Source: Anaerolineales bacterium (GTDB lineage: Bacteria > Chloroflexota > Anaerolineae > Anaerolineales > Villigracilaceae). Taken from it: 64,000 nt of DNA. The notes under the pieces were generated by a model. The model was not told the DNA's origin, did not search any database, and saw nothing but the letters and a program-made list of their open reading frames with translations. The DNA lies in NCBI GenBank assembly GCA_030680795.1, contig JAUXUL010000007.1:124001-188000 (forward strand). Direction: 5' to 3'. The position numbers were made by a program, and so were the translations under genes. How positions within the stretch are numbered: position 1 is the first letter of the stretch; the number at the start of each line of letters is the position of its first letter. Shown here one piece after another: positions 50,437 to 57,499 of the stretch.

Positions 50437-50480
50437 ATTATAACAGCGGCCTTTTCCCGCCTTCAGTGACGATTGTCACT
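50437..50480 (-). promoter_or_regulatory. icd promoter with CRP/FNR-type operator
   Basis: Minus strand: perfect palindrome AGTGAC-AATC-GTCACT (50480-50465), then consensus -10 TATAAT (50442-50437). The operator centre is about 42.5 bases above the predicted start, the position of class II activators; no -35 is present. Confidence 0.75.
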
Positions 50481-50545
50481 ACATTTCGCTTCTCGCTTCC
50501 TTCAACGCCTCCGCCTGCCCCCGTTAAATTGATATTCGCTGCACC

Positions 50546-50573
50546 TTGACACTCTTAAAAATCGGCGTAAAAT
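50546..50573 (+). promoter_or_regulatory. uracil permease promoter
   Basis: TTGACA (50546-50551), 16-base spacer, TAAAAT (50568-50573). The predicted leader is about 145 bases and contains a terminator. Confidence 0.75.
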
Positions 50574-50659
50574 TGGGCTCAATATGTCCGAAATAATTCG
50601 AGGTAAACACCTGTTCCCACACCACTTTTTTGGAATGCTCATTTCTGTTTTATGAATTG

Positions 50660-50688
50660 GAGAGTCGCTTTCGGCGGCTCTCTTTTTT
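50660..50688 (+). terminator. leader terminator (attenuator) before the uracil permease gene
   Basis: Nine-base stem GAGAGTCGC/GCGGCTCTC (one G-T wobble) with a short loop, followed by T6. It lies 40 bases before the permease ATG and 85 bases after the promoter, so it must be regulated or partial. Confidence 0.8.
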
Positions 50689-50727
50689 ATGTACGAGTCG
50701 TCCCTAATCCAAAGAGAGGAGAATGTT

Positions 50728-52191
50728 ATGGCAACAAAAAGCAGCAAGCCCAAAAAAGCCGCGCCCGCAAAGGCCAAGGCGATGAATCAGCCCATAGTTC
50801 AGAAGCAGGTCGAGGCGCGCGCGACGCGAACTGCGCCGCAAGGTCAGGTGATGGGGTATCTGCCCAATGATACCCCTCCGTCTGGTCAATTGATTTTATT
50901 GGGGTTTCAACATGTCCTGACCATGTTCCCAGCCACGGTGTTGGTAGCCGCGATCTGCGGTTTCCACGTTGGTACCGTATTGACCGTCTCGGGTGTAGGC
51001 ACAATTGTGGCCCTGTTGCTTGCCAAATGGAAAATCGGAAAATTTATTCCTCTTTTTTATGGCTCCAGCTTCAGCTATATCGCCGCTTATCTTGCCATTG
51101 CCCAGCAGATGACGGGAAGCCTGCCCCAGTTCGGAGTGCCTTTGCCCGATGAGGTCATTAGCACCATTCAGGCTGGCATCGTTGTTACGGGTCTGCTTAA
51201 TATCATCATTGGTCTTATCATCCGCGCCATTGGGAAGGATAAGATCGACCTGGTACTGCCTCCCATCGTTACCGGATCTGTGGCAGCGATCATCGGGTTT
51301 GGACTGGCCTTCGCCGCTCTCGGACAGATGGCGAGCGCTAATTTCCTTGTGGCGCTGATCACATTGTTGCTGACAGTGTTGTTCTCTGTGTATCTGCAAA
51401 ATCGCGGCTTCATCGGGATGGTCCCGGTATTACTGGGCGCAGTTGCCGGCTATATTATTTCTGCGTTGATTGATCCCGGTTCAGTAAGTTTTGCTGCGGT
51501 TGCCTCGCAGGCTTGGTTCGCCGTTCCGCATTTCACCTTCCCCGCATTCAGCGGCGCACTGGTCGCCACGGCTATTTTCAGCGTTTCGATCATGGCCATC
51601 GCCACCATCCCCGAATCCACCGCCCACTTGTATCAGATCAGTTTATATGTTGATCGCCTGGCTGAAGATACTGGCCGCGAAAAATATGGGCTTGATAAGT
51701 ACATCGGATTCAATCTTGTGTTGGACGGTATAGATGATACCCTGAAAGGGTTGCTGGGAGCCACAGCCGGGACAAATTATGGTGAGAACAACTCGCTCAT
51801 GGCGATTACCCGCAACTATTCCGGACCCGCTCTTATCTCAGCGGGTGTGATCGCAATCCTGCTTGGGTTCGTTGGCAAACTGGCCGGGCTGGTGCAATCT
51901 GTCCCGTTGGCTGTCAGCGGCGGCCTGGCGATCTACCTCTTTGGTGTGATCGGTATGCAGGGCATTGCGCTGATGCAGGAGCACAAGGTCAGCATGTTTG
52001 ACCCGCGCAATCTGGCAATCGGCGCGATCATTATGATCGTTGGGATTGGCGGCAATATCGGTTATCCGGGCGGCTTTATTCCGGTTAGCGTACCGGGCAT
52101 CTTCCCCAGCGGTTTGCCCGCTATCGCCACTGCCGCAGTCTTGGGAATTCTGCTCAATGCCGTCTTCCTGATCTTCAAGCCCCAGAAGTAA
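50728..52191 (+). CDS. uraA: uracil-xanthine permease, NCS2 family (UraA-like)
   Basis: 487 residues, 14 helices. NCS2 motifs: LGFQHVLTMFPATVLVAAICGFHVGTVL (QH motif in TM1), FYGSSFSYIAAYLA (TM3 beta-strand region), IATIPESTAHLYQ (TM8, Glu that binds the base), and GTNYGENNSLMAITRNYS (TM10 with the second Glu and Asn). The residue pattern favours uracil over purines. The N-terminal 50 residues are a Lys/Ala-rich tail of the kind MATKSSKPKKAAPAKAKAMN. Start ATG at 50728 with AGAGAGGAG. Its leader carries an attenuator-like terminator, and it stands next to pyrC, so it belongs to pyrimidine supply. Confidence 0.93.
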   Translation: MATKSSKPKKAAPAKAKAMNQPIVQKQVEARATRTAPQGQVMGYLPNDTPPSGQLILLGFQHVLTMFPATVLVAAICGFHVGTVLTVSGVGTIVALLLAKWKIGKFIPLFYGSSFSYIAAYLAIAQQMTGSLPQFGVPLPDEVISTIQAGIVVTGLLNIIIGLIIRAIGKDKIDLVLPPIVTGSVAAIIGFGLAFAALGQMASANFLVALITLLLTVLFSVYLQNRGFIGMVPVLLGAVAGYIISALIDPGSVSFAAVASQAWFAVPHFTFPAFSGALVATAIFSVSIMAIATIPESTAHLYQISLYVDRLAEDTGREKYGLDKYIGFNLVLDGIDDTLKGLLGATAGTNYGENNSLMAITRNYSGPALISAGVIAILLGFVGKLAGLVQSVPLAVSGGLAIYLFGVIGMQGIALMQEHKVSMFDPRNLAIGAIIMIVGIGGNIGYPGGFIPVSVPGIFPSGLPAIATAAVLGILLNAVFLIFKPQK

Positions 52192-52195
52192 TATT

Positions 52196-52236
52196 AGGCT
52201 GTCCTTTAATTTGTTTCCATTACAAACAGCCTTTTC
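52196..52236 (+). terminator. probable terminator after the uracil permease gene
   Basis: AGGCTGT ... TTTGT-TTCCATT-ACAAACAGCCT then TTTT; stem with an inner TTTGT/ACAAA pairing and a bulge. Confidence 0.6.
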
Positions 52237-52269
52237 CTTTGAGAGGAGAGATTGCTGTAAATATCAAAG

Positions 52270-52545
52270 TTATTTTTCCCTCAATACTCCGTTGACGTAT
52301 TTGTGCAGTACACTTGCAATTAATGTTTGATAAGGAATGCCATCACGAATGGCTCGTTTTTGCAGATCAATCAAATCTTTTGAAGCAATGCGAATATTCA
52401 CGCGCTTATCTTTGTTGAATGTGGCGCGCGCATAAATGCGATATTGTTCTTTCTGCTCTTTGATTTTCCTGGCAGACTTCCACTCGTCTGCTTCGTAAGA
52501 TGCAAGGAGCTCGAGTTCATCTTTTTGGAGTTTCAAACTGCTCAT
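52270..52545 (-). CDS. ribbon-helix-helix type antitoxin
   Basis: 91 residues. The C-terminal part DKRVNIRIASKDLIDLQKRAIRDGIPYQTLIASVLHKYVNG is the beta-strand and two helices of an RHH (CopG-like) DNA-binding fold, with VNIRIASKDL as the DNA-contacting strand. N-terminal half is charged (ELLASYEADEWKSARKIKEQK) and would wrap the toxin. ATG at 52545 overlaps the stop of the toxin gene by four bases (ATGA), with the toxin first. It probably represses its own operon. The neighbouring promoter must lie close to the start of pyrC on the other strand. Confidence 0.85.
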   Translation of the reverse strand: MSSLKLQKDELELLASYEADEWKSARKIKEQKEQYRIYARATFNKDKRVNIRIASKDLIDLQKRAIRDGIPYQTLIASVLHKYVNGVLREK

Positions 52546-52823
52546 TTTGTGTTTCCTTTCAAATACTTTTTCGTTGCTTGACGACTGGGAATAATTGTCT
52601 TTAAGAAAATTTCTCTATCGTCCTCTATAAATGGCACAAGATATGCATACTCATCAATTTGAACTACAAATATCTTTTGTCCTTTATACTTTCCCTGATT
52701 GGGATGTTCAAGAACATCGAGCAAAAATCCCATCTCAATAAAAAGGACAATATCTTCAAATGAGATATCCCGCTCAGCCTTTAGCAATTCGTTCTTTTCT
52801 TCGTTCCAAGAAAAATATTTCAC
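52542..52823 (-). CDS. toxin of a type II toxin-antitoxin pair (BrnT/RelE-like)
   Basis: 93 residues from a GTG at 52823: the sequence KYFSWNEEKNELLKAERDISFEDIVLFIEMGFLLDVLEHPNQGKYKGQKIFVVQIDEYAYLVPFIEDDREIFLKTIIPSRQATKKYL has the WNxxKN start, FEDI, a core strand pair and the closing KTIIPSRxATKKY motif typical of this toxin group, which acts on RNA in related systems. The exact family name (BrnT or a neighbour) is uncertain. The GTG has a weak CGGAA upstream. A longer frame back to 52886 would overlap the start of pyrC on the opposite strand, so GTG is preferred. It precedes its antitoxin gene. Confidence 0.8.
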   Translation of the reverse strand: MKYFSWNEEKNELLKAERDISFEDIVLFIEMGFLLDVLEHPNQGKYKGQKIFVVQIDEYAYLVPFIEDDREIFLKTIIPSRQATKKYLKGNTK

Positions 52824-52878
52824 GTTCCGATTGTAGCATTTTGTGTGCCTTTTGGCAACAGAGGATTTCGTCAATCTT

Positions 52879-53946
52879 ATGCTCAAACTCCCCGGCCTAA
52901 TTGATCCGCACGTCCATTTACGCGAACCTGGCGCAACTTATAAAGAAGATTTTGATTCAGGCACATCTGCCGCACTGGCCGGTGGATTCACCGTCGTGCT
53001 TGCAATGCCAAATACCAAACCGCCAATTTTTGATTCGGGGACTCTTGATCTGGCATTAAATGCTGCAAAACAAAAAGCGCGCTGTGACTACGGACAATAC
53101 CTCGGCGCGGGACCAGATAATGCGGATTGGGAATTAAAAAAGTCGTTGCCATCACGCGCGGCGGGACTTAAAATGTATCTCGATTCGACCTTCGGTGAAC
53201 TACGCCTCGATGATATGACTCTATGGCATCCGCATTTTGAAAACTGGCCGAAAGACATGCCCCTCGTGGCACATGCTGAAAGCCGAAGCATGGCGGCGGC
53301 GATTCTATTTGCCTCCATTTACGACCGTTCCCTTCACATCGCGCATGTTTCATTAAAAGAAGAGATCCTGCTGATCAAAGCCGCAAAGGAAAACGGGCTC
53401 AAGGTAACTTGCGAGGTTTGTCCGCATCATTTGTTTATGACCTCTTCCTCTCCCTTCGGGAGAGGGCAGGGTGAGGGAAGAAAAGAAGTCCGCCCGCGTT
53501 TGGCCTCCCAAAAAGATGTGGATGCTCTCTGGGAAAACCTTGATGTTATTGATTGCTTCGCCAGCGACCATGCCCCTCATACAATAGAAGAGAAGGATAC
53601 AGACAATCCGCCGCCCGGCTTCCCCGGCTTGGAAACAGCCCTGCCTCTTTTCCTCACGGCAATGGACAATGGACGGTTGACCATGGACGATATCATCTCC
53701 AAAATGTTCTCAAATCCAAAAAAAATATTCAACCTGCCTGAACAAGCCGAAACCTGGGTTGAAGTGGATGAAAACGAAACTTATGAGATCAAAGCTGCCG
53801 AGCAATTTACACGCTGCGATTGGACTCCGTTTGAAGGTTGGCAGGTGAAAGGCAAGCTTCGCAAAGTTGTCTTGCGCGGCAAAACTGCCTTTGAAGATGG
53901 CAAAATCCTTGTAAATGCCGGCTACGGCAGGGACGTTCGGGGATAA
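52879..53946 (+). CDS. pyrC: dihydroorotase, CAD-like type
   Basis: 355 residues. Converts carbamoyl-aspartate to dihydroorotate. LPGLIDPHVHLREPGATYKEDF (metal His pair), TVVLAMPNTKPP, the GLKMYLDSTFGELRLDD segment (Lys that is carbamylated in the CAD-type enzyme), LVAHAES (His), HIAHVS and CFASDHAPHT (catalytic Asp/His). An in-frame repeat of about 39 bases (53441-53479) gives SSSPFGRGQGEGRKE between HHLFMT and RPRLASQKDVDALW. The start MLKLPGLIDPH is at 52879; upstream codons run into the toxin gene region. It is followed by the probable replication origin. Related to pyrF, pyrE and pyrD downstream. Confidence 0.9.
   Translation: MLKLPGLIDPHVHLREPGATYKEDFDSGTSAALAGGFTVVLAMPNTKPPIFDSGTLDLALNAAKQKARCDYGQYLGAGPDNADWELKKSLPSRAAGLKMYLDSTFGELRLDDMTLWHPHFENWPKDMPLVAHAESRSMAAAILFASIYDRSLHIAHVSLKEEILLIKAAKENGLKVTCEVCPHHLFMTSSSPFGRGQGEGRKEVRPRLASQKDVDALWENLDVIDCFASDHAPHTIEEKDTDNPPPGFPGLETALPLFLTAMDNGRLTMDDIISKMFSNPKKIFNLPEQAETWVEVDENETYEIKAAEQFTRCDWTPFEGWQVKGKLRKVVLRGKTAFEDGKILVNAGYGRDVRG
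53441..53479. repeat. CCTCTCCC-TTCG-GGAGAGG element inside pyrC
   Basis: CCTCTCCC (53447-53454), TTCG, GGAGAGG followed by GCAGGGTGAGGG, translated in frame. A related copy lies at 17741-17790. Confidence 0.8.
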
Positions 53947-54032
53947 AGCATATTGCTATCCGCAGTATTCCCATCAACGGACCACATTTAGGGTCTCTTG
54001 TTTAGACAAGAAGTCTTTCTGGCATCCAAATC

Positions 54033-54402
54033 TGTGGATAAGTGGCACTTAACTGTGGAAAACCACCTCTGCCTGTGGACAATAATCCCAAATTCCCGAA
54101 AAAGGTCTGACTACTTTAAAAGCCACACCCCCATATATGGGGGTGTGGCTTTTATCAGTACCAAAATATGGACAAGGTCCAAAAAGCAAAAGAGAACCCC
54201 TAAATAGGTGGATAAGTTATCCAGCAACTCTCCACAGCCAGGAGCCTGCCTGGAAAAGGAATCAGGCGCAGGTATGGTGGGAGGCGGGGCAAGTCATCCC
54301 GTCTGTGGTGGTGAATCGTTTTTGTCCACACTATCCACAGCCCCTACTAATATTACTAAATCATATAAATATATATATACTGCTTGAATCTATTAAGTGA
54401 AT
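54033..54402. other. probable chromosomal replication origin (oriC)
   Basis: DnaA-box-like 9-mers: TGTGGATAA (54033-54041, perfect), TGTGGAAAA (54054-54062), TGTGGACAA (54074-54082), GGTGGATAA (54207-54215), TTATCCAGC (54217-54225), CTCTCCACA (54228-54236), TTGTCCACA (54322-54330) and CTATCCACA (54331-54339). The first three have the same orientation and are 20-21 bases apart. The last pair are adjacent and are followed by GCCCC, then TAC-TAA-TAT-TAC-TAA (54345-54359) and an AT-rich run to about 54402 (ATATAAATATATATATAC). DnaA box, GC block, trinucleotide series and AT-rich stretch in this order are the known layout of the origin unwinding region in Firmicutes. No dnaA gene is in the window. 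Confidence 0.75.
54118..54153. terminator. 36-bp perfect palindrome in the probable origin
   Basis: Arms of 18 bases each (AAAAGCCACACCCCCATA and its complement) centred at 54135/54136, ending in TTTT. It could terminate pyrC transcription before the origin, or be a structural part of it. Confidence 0.7.
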
Positions 54403-54466
54403 CCTGTACAATCCAGGTAGAGAACGTTTGTCCCCCCCCCTTTTTTTCCAACCCTGGGAGGTTGCC

Positions 54467-54739
54467 ATGGATATAATCAAAGTTGCAGCCAACTCCCGAA
54501 CCTCTGCAGTCGCCGGGGCTATCGCAGGAGTGATGCGCGAGCACAAACGGGCAGAAGTGCAAGCCATTGGAGCAAGCGCCGTGAATCAGGCGGTCAAGGC
54601 ATTGGTGCTTGCCACCAGTTACCTCAAGAACGATGGAATCGATGTGGTCTGTGTCCCGGAGTTCGTGGACGTGGAAATTGAGGATAAGGTTCGCACTGCC
54701 ATTAAGTTGGTGATCGAACCGCGTAATCCGAATCCGTAA
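54467..54739 (+). CDS. spoVS: stage V sporulation protein S (SpoVS)
   Basis: 90 residues. MDIIKVAANSRTSAVAGAIAGVMREHKRAEVQAIGASAVNQAVKALVLATSYLKNDGIDVVCVPEFVDVEIEDKVRTAIKLVIEP is a full SpoVS/Alba-fold match, including the AGAIA, EVQAIGA and A(V)NQA(V)KAL motifs. In Bacillus it acts in spore cortex and septum formation; in bacteria without sporulation its role is unclear and nucleic-acid binding has been proposed from the Alba-like fold. ATG at 54467 with GGGAGG six bases upstream. The leader contains a C9T7 tract (54432-54447). It directly follows the probable origin and is followed by the aggtgac-type terminator. Confidence 0.95.
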   Translation: MDIIKVAANSRTSAVAGAIAGVMREHKRAEVQAIGASAVNQAVKALVLATSYLKNDGIDVVCVPEFVDVEIEDKVRTAIKLVIEPRNPNP

Positions 54740-54742
54740 AGC

Positions 54743-54776
54743 AGGTGACTGTTACTTTGGAAGTGAAAGTCACCTT
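54743..54776 (+). terminator. terminator-like hairpin, family copy 2
   Basis: AGGTGACTGTTACTTT with AAGTGAAAGTCACCTT, three bases after the spoVS stop; same sequence family as the copies at 4044 and 63202. Confidence 0.7.
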
Positions 54777-54916
54777 AACTTATAGACAAGCGAATACAGG
54801 GTGACGTATAATCTTCGCAAGTGGATGTTTCGCTTCGCGCTTTGTTCCGACTGGCTCAACACAAGCTTGTAAGTAGATTCTGCGCGCAGGGCAGTTTCCA
54901 CGCCTTTTCATAGCCC

Positions 54917-57394
54917 ATGCAAAAATGGAATAGGTTCCCGCGTGTAATCTTGTTCCTCGCCCTGCTGATAGGGATTCTGGCTGGAGTCTCTGCGCCCGCA
55001 TTAGTGGACGAGTCCGTGAGCGCGGCTCCGATGGGGGCAAGTGCATTAGATGTGATTATTAACGAGGTTGCATGGGGTGGAACGGCGGCAAATTCATCAG
55101 ATGAATGGATTGAGTTATATAACCCTACAGGCGCGGATATCATTTTATCAGGCTGGACTTTGGTATCTAACGATGTACCAACGCCTAGTCCTAATATTTC
55201 TTTATCAGGAACTATTCCAGCAGGTGGATACTACTTGATTGAATGTACTGATGACTTTACCATTTCCAATATTGTAGCGGATCAAATAATATTAACCACG
55301 TGTTCTTCAAATTTAAATAATTCTGGGGAAATCTTAACTTTACGAGATGCTTCTTCAAATATTATAGATACTGCAAATAGCAACACAACCGCATGGGATG
55401 GGGGAAGCGGCTCCCCAGGTTATTACAGTATGGAACGAATAGGTGTTGTTTCAGATAGTACAACAGCCTGGGTTTCCAACGACGGAATTACTCGAAATGG
55501 ACTGGACGCAAGTGGAAACCCAATTAACGGAACGCCTAAGCAACAAAACTCAGCGTTCGTTTCCTACTCACCCCTTATGATCATCATCAACGAAGTCGCC
55601 TGGGCTGGGACTTCTGCCAATGAATCTCACGAGTGGATCGAGTTATATAACCCCGGCTCTTTCCCCTTAAATTTAAAGGATGGCTGGAGTCTTGTTGCAA
55701 CCGATGGAAGTCCGAACATTGACTTTTCAATAGTAACAACATGCTCCACACCCAATTGCACGATTCCGGCGGGAGGATATTTTCTCCTGGAAAGAGATAC
55801 TGATGGTGTTATCTCAGATATACTTGCTGATTTTATATACACTGGCGCACTTGCAAACGGAGGAGAAACCCTAACTCTCTACTCCCCCACAAACGATGTA
55901 ATTGATACTGCTAATGGAAATGGCGACGCATGGCCCGCAGGAAACACAAGTACATTTAGTACAATGGAACGCAGCATCAACCTACTTCTAGACAGTGATA
56001 CAGCCTGGTATACAAATAACGGCATAACAAAAAATGGACTGGACTATAACGAAGATCCAATTTTTGGTACACCGAAATATATGAATGCGCCCACCCCAAC
56101 ACCGACATCAACCAACACTTTTACCCCTACAAATACATTCACACCCACACCTACCCTCACATTCACACCCAGCAGTACCCCCACACCAGCGGGATTAAGA
56201 TCCGTGATCATCAATGAAGTTGCCTGGGCAGGCACAACATCCGGGCTGAGTGACGATGAGTGGATCGAGTTATACAATCCTGGCAATACCCCCGTCAACA
56301 TCACAGGCTGGAACCTAAAAGCCGCCGATGGCACACCAGACATCGTTCTGAGCGGCTCCATCCCTGCCGGCGGATATTTCCTGCTCGAACGCGGCGCAAA
56401 CCTTTCGGATGACACAACCGTATCAGACATCCCCGCAGATCAAATATATACAGGCACCTTATCCAATAGCGGAGAAGATCTCACGCTATATGACGGTTCA
56501 AATAAGATCATAGATACAGCCAATGGCAACGGCGGCGGTTGGCCCGCGGGAAGTTCATCCACTTACGGCACGATGGAAAGAATTTCAGGAACCGCCGACA
56601 GCGACAGCGCATGGATCACCAACACAGGCGTAAAGAAAAACGGAAAGAACGCAAACGGCGGCGATATTTTAGGGACGCCAAAAAACAGCAATAACGTAGG
56701 GCCCACTCCCACGCCCTCAAAGACAGCCACACCCGTAAGTACCCCAACCTCCGCAGTGTTCGTGATTGACCCTCGTCCCATCATCAACGAAATTCTCCCA
56801 CGCCCCGGCTTCGATTGGAACCAGGACGGCCGCGTGGATGTCTTCGATGAATTCATCGAGATCAAAAACCTGACAGCCATAGATATCAACCTAAAAGACT
56901 GGAAACTGGATGACGAAGAAAACACAGGCTCAAGCCCGTTCACATTACCGGATGTCACCTTGAAACCCAGGCAACGCATTGTCTTCTACGGATCCCAAAC
57001 CAACCTGCTGCTCAGTGACGGAGGCGATAGCGTGCGTCTCATCAACCCCAATGGAAAAATATACGACAAATACACCTATTCCATCGCAAAAGCAGAAGAT
57101 CAATCCATTTGCCGCCTGCCTGATGGAAATGTCTACGGCTCATGGTTCGCAGACTGCATCCCCACGCCCAACCTTACCAATACGCGCGAAGGCCTTGTCC
57201 CTGTCATGCCGGGCGGCAATTATGAATCTCCCGTCTGCGATTTGCCCGATACCCTCCCCGCCGATTTCATCTTCGCTGAATGCCGCGGATATGGAGCAAA
57301 TATCTGGAATTCGTTTTATTGGGATCAAAACGGCTGGCTGGGAGCTCAAATCATCCCCGACAATATGAGCAAGTGGGAATCTTTTATTGAATAA
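54917..57394 (+). CDS. secreted multi-lamin-tail-domain (LTD) protein
   Basis: 825 residues. Signal-like helix PRVILFLALLIGILAGVSAPALV near the N-terminus. Four repeats of the lamin-tail domain type, each starting VIINEVAWxGTxxxxxDEWIELYNP and passing through GWxL, PAGGYxLIE/LLER, D..ADQI/FIYTG and GExLTLYD...IIDTANxN, near residues 45-210, 222-385, 430-585 and 615-730 (the last begins PIINEILPRPGFDW). A Thr/Pro-rich linker (TPTPTSTNTFTPTNTFTPTP-type, about 394-425) separates copies 2 and 3. The C-terminal part ends in a short unique region (NPNGKIYDKYTYSIAKAEDQSICRLPDGN). LTD proteins often bind DNA, or occur in secreted nucleases or adhesins; no nuclease domain is seen. ATG at 54917. Confidence 0.85.
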   Translation: MQKWNRFPRVILFLALLIGILAGVSAPALVDESVSAAPMGASALDVIINEVAWGGTAANSSDEWIELYNPTGADIILSGWTLVSNDVPTPSPNISLSGTIPAGGYYLIECTDDFTISNIVADQIILTTCSSNLNNSGEILTLRDASSNIIDTANSNTTAWDGGSGSPGYYSMERIGVVSDSTTAWVSNDGITRNGLDASGNPINGTPKQQNSAFVSYSPLMIIINEVAWAGTSANESHEWIELYNPGSFPLNLKDGWSLVATDGSPNIDFSIVTTCSTPNCTIPAGGYFLLERDTDGVISDILADFIYTGALANGGETLTLYSPTNDVIDTANGNGDAWPAGNTSTFSTMERSINLLLDSDTAWYTNNGITKNGLDYNEDPIFGTPKYMNAPTPTPTSTNTFTPTNTFTPTPTLTFTPSSTPTPAGLRSVIINEVAWAGTTSGLSDDEWIELYNPGNTPVNITGWNLKAADGTPDIVLSGSIPAGGYFLLERGANLSDDTTVSDIPADQIYTGTLSNSGEDLTLYDGSNKIIDTANGNGGGWPAGSSSTYGTMERISGTADSDSAWITNTGVKKNGKNANGGDILGTPKNSNNVGPTPTPSKTATPVSTPTSAVFVIDPRPIINEILPRPGFDWNQDGRVDVFDEFIEIKNLTAIDINLKDWKLDDEENTGSSPFTLPDVTLKPRQRIVFYGSQTNLLLSDGGDSVRLINPNGKIYDKYTYSIAKAEDQSICRLPDGNVYGSWFADCIPTPNLTNTREGLVPVMPGGNYESPVCDLPDTLPADFIFAECRGYGANIWNSFYWDQNGWLGAQIIPDNMSKWESFIE

Positions 57395-57423
57395 GACAGG
57401 TACACCAGTACGAAAGTAAACAG

Positions 57424-57490
57424 GTGAGTGTCTACTTGTTTCCGCGTCTACGTGCTTACATGTTTACATGTCTACCTGTTTCCTTGTATA
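57424..57490. repeat. short direct-repeat tract before pyrF
   Basis: Imperfect 9-11-base units of the pattern GTCTACNTGTTTCC/TACATGTTTACATG repeat several times between the LTD gene and pyrF. No start codon is favoured inside it. Confidence 0.6.
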
Positions 57491-57499
57491 CTATTCCCC

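Noticed and set aside
53998-54400. Small open frames in the origin region (about 69 and 87 codons)
   Set aside because: They run through DnaA-box-like and palindromic sequence, have no ribosome-binding site and no coding pattern.
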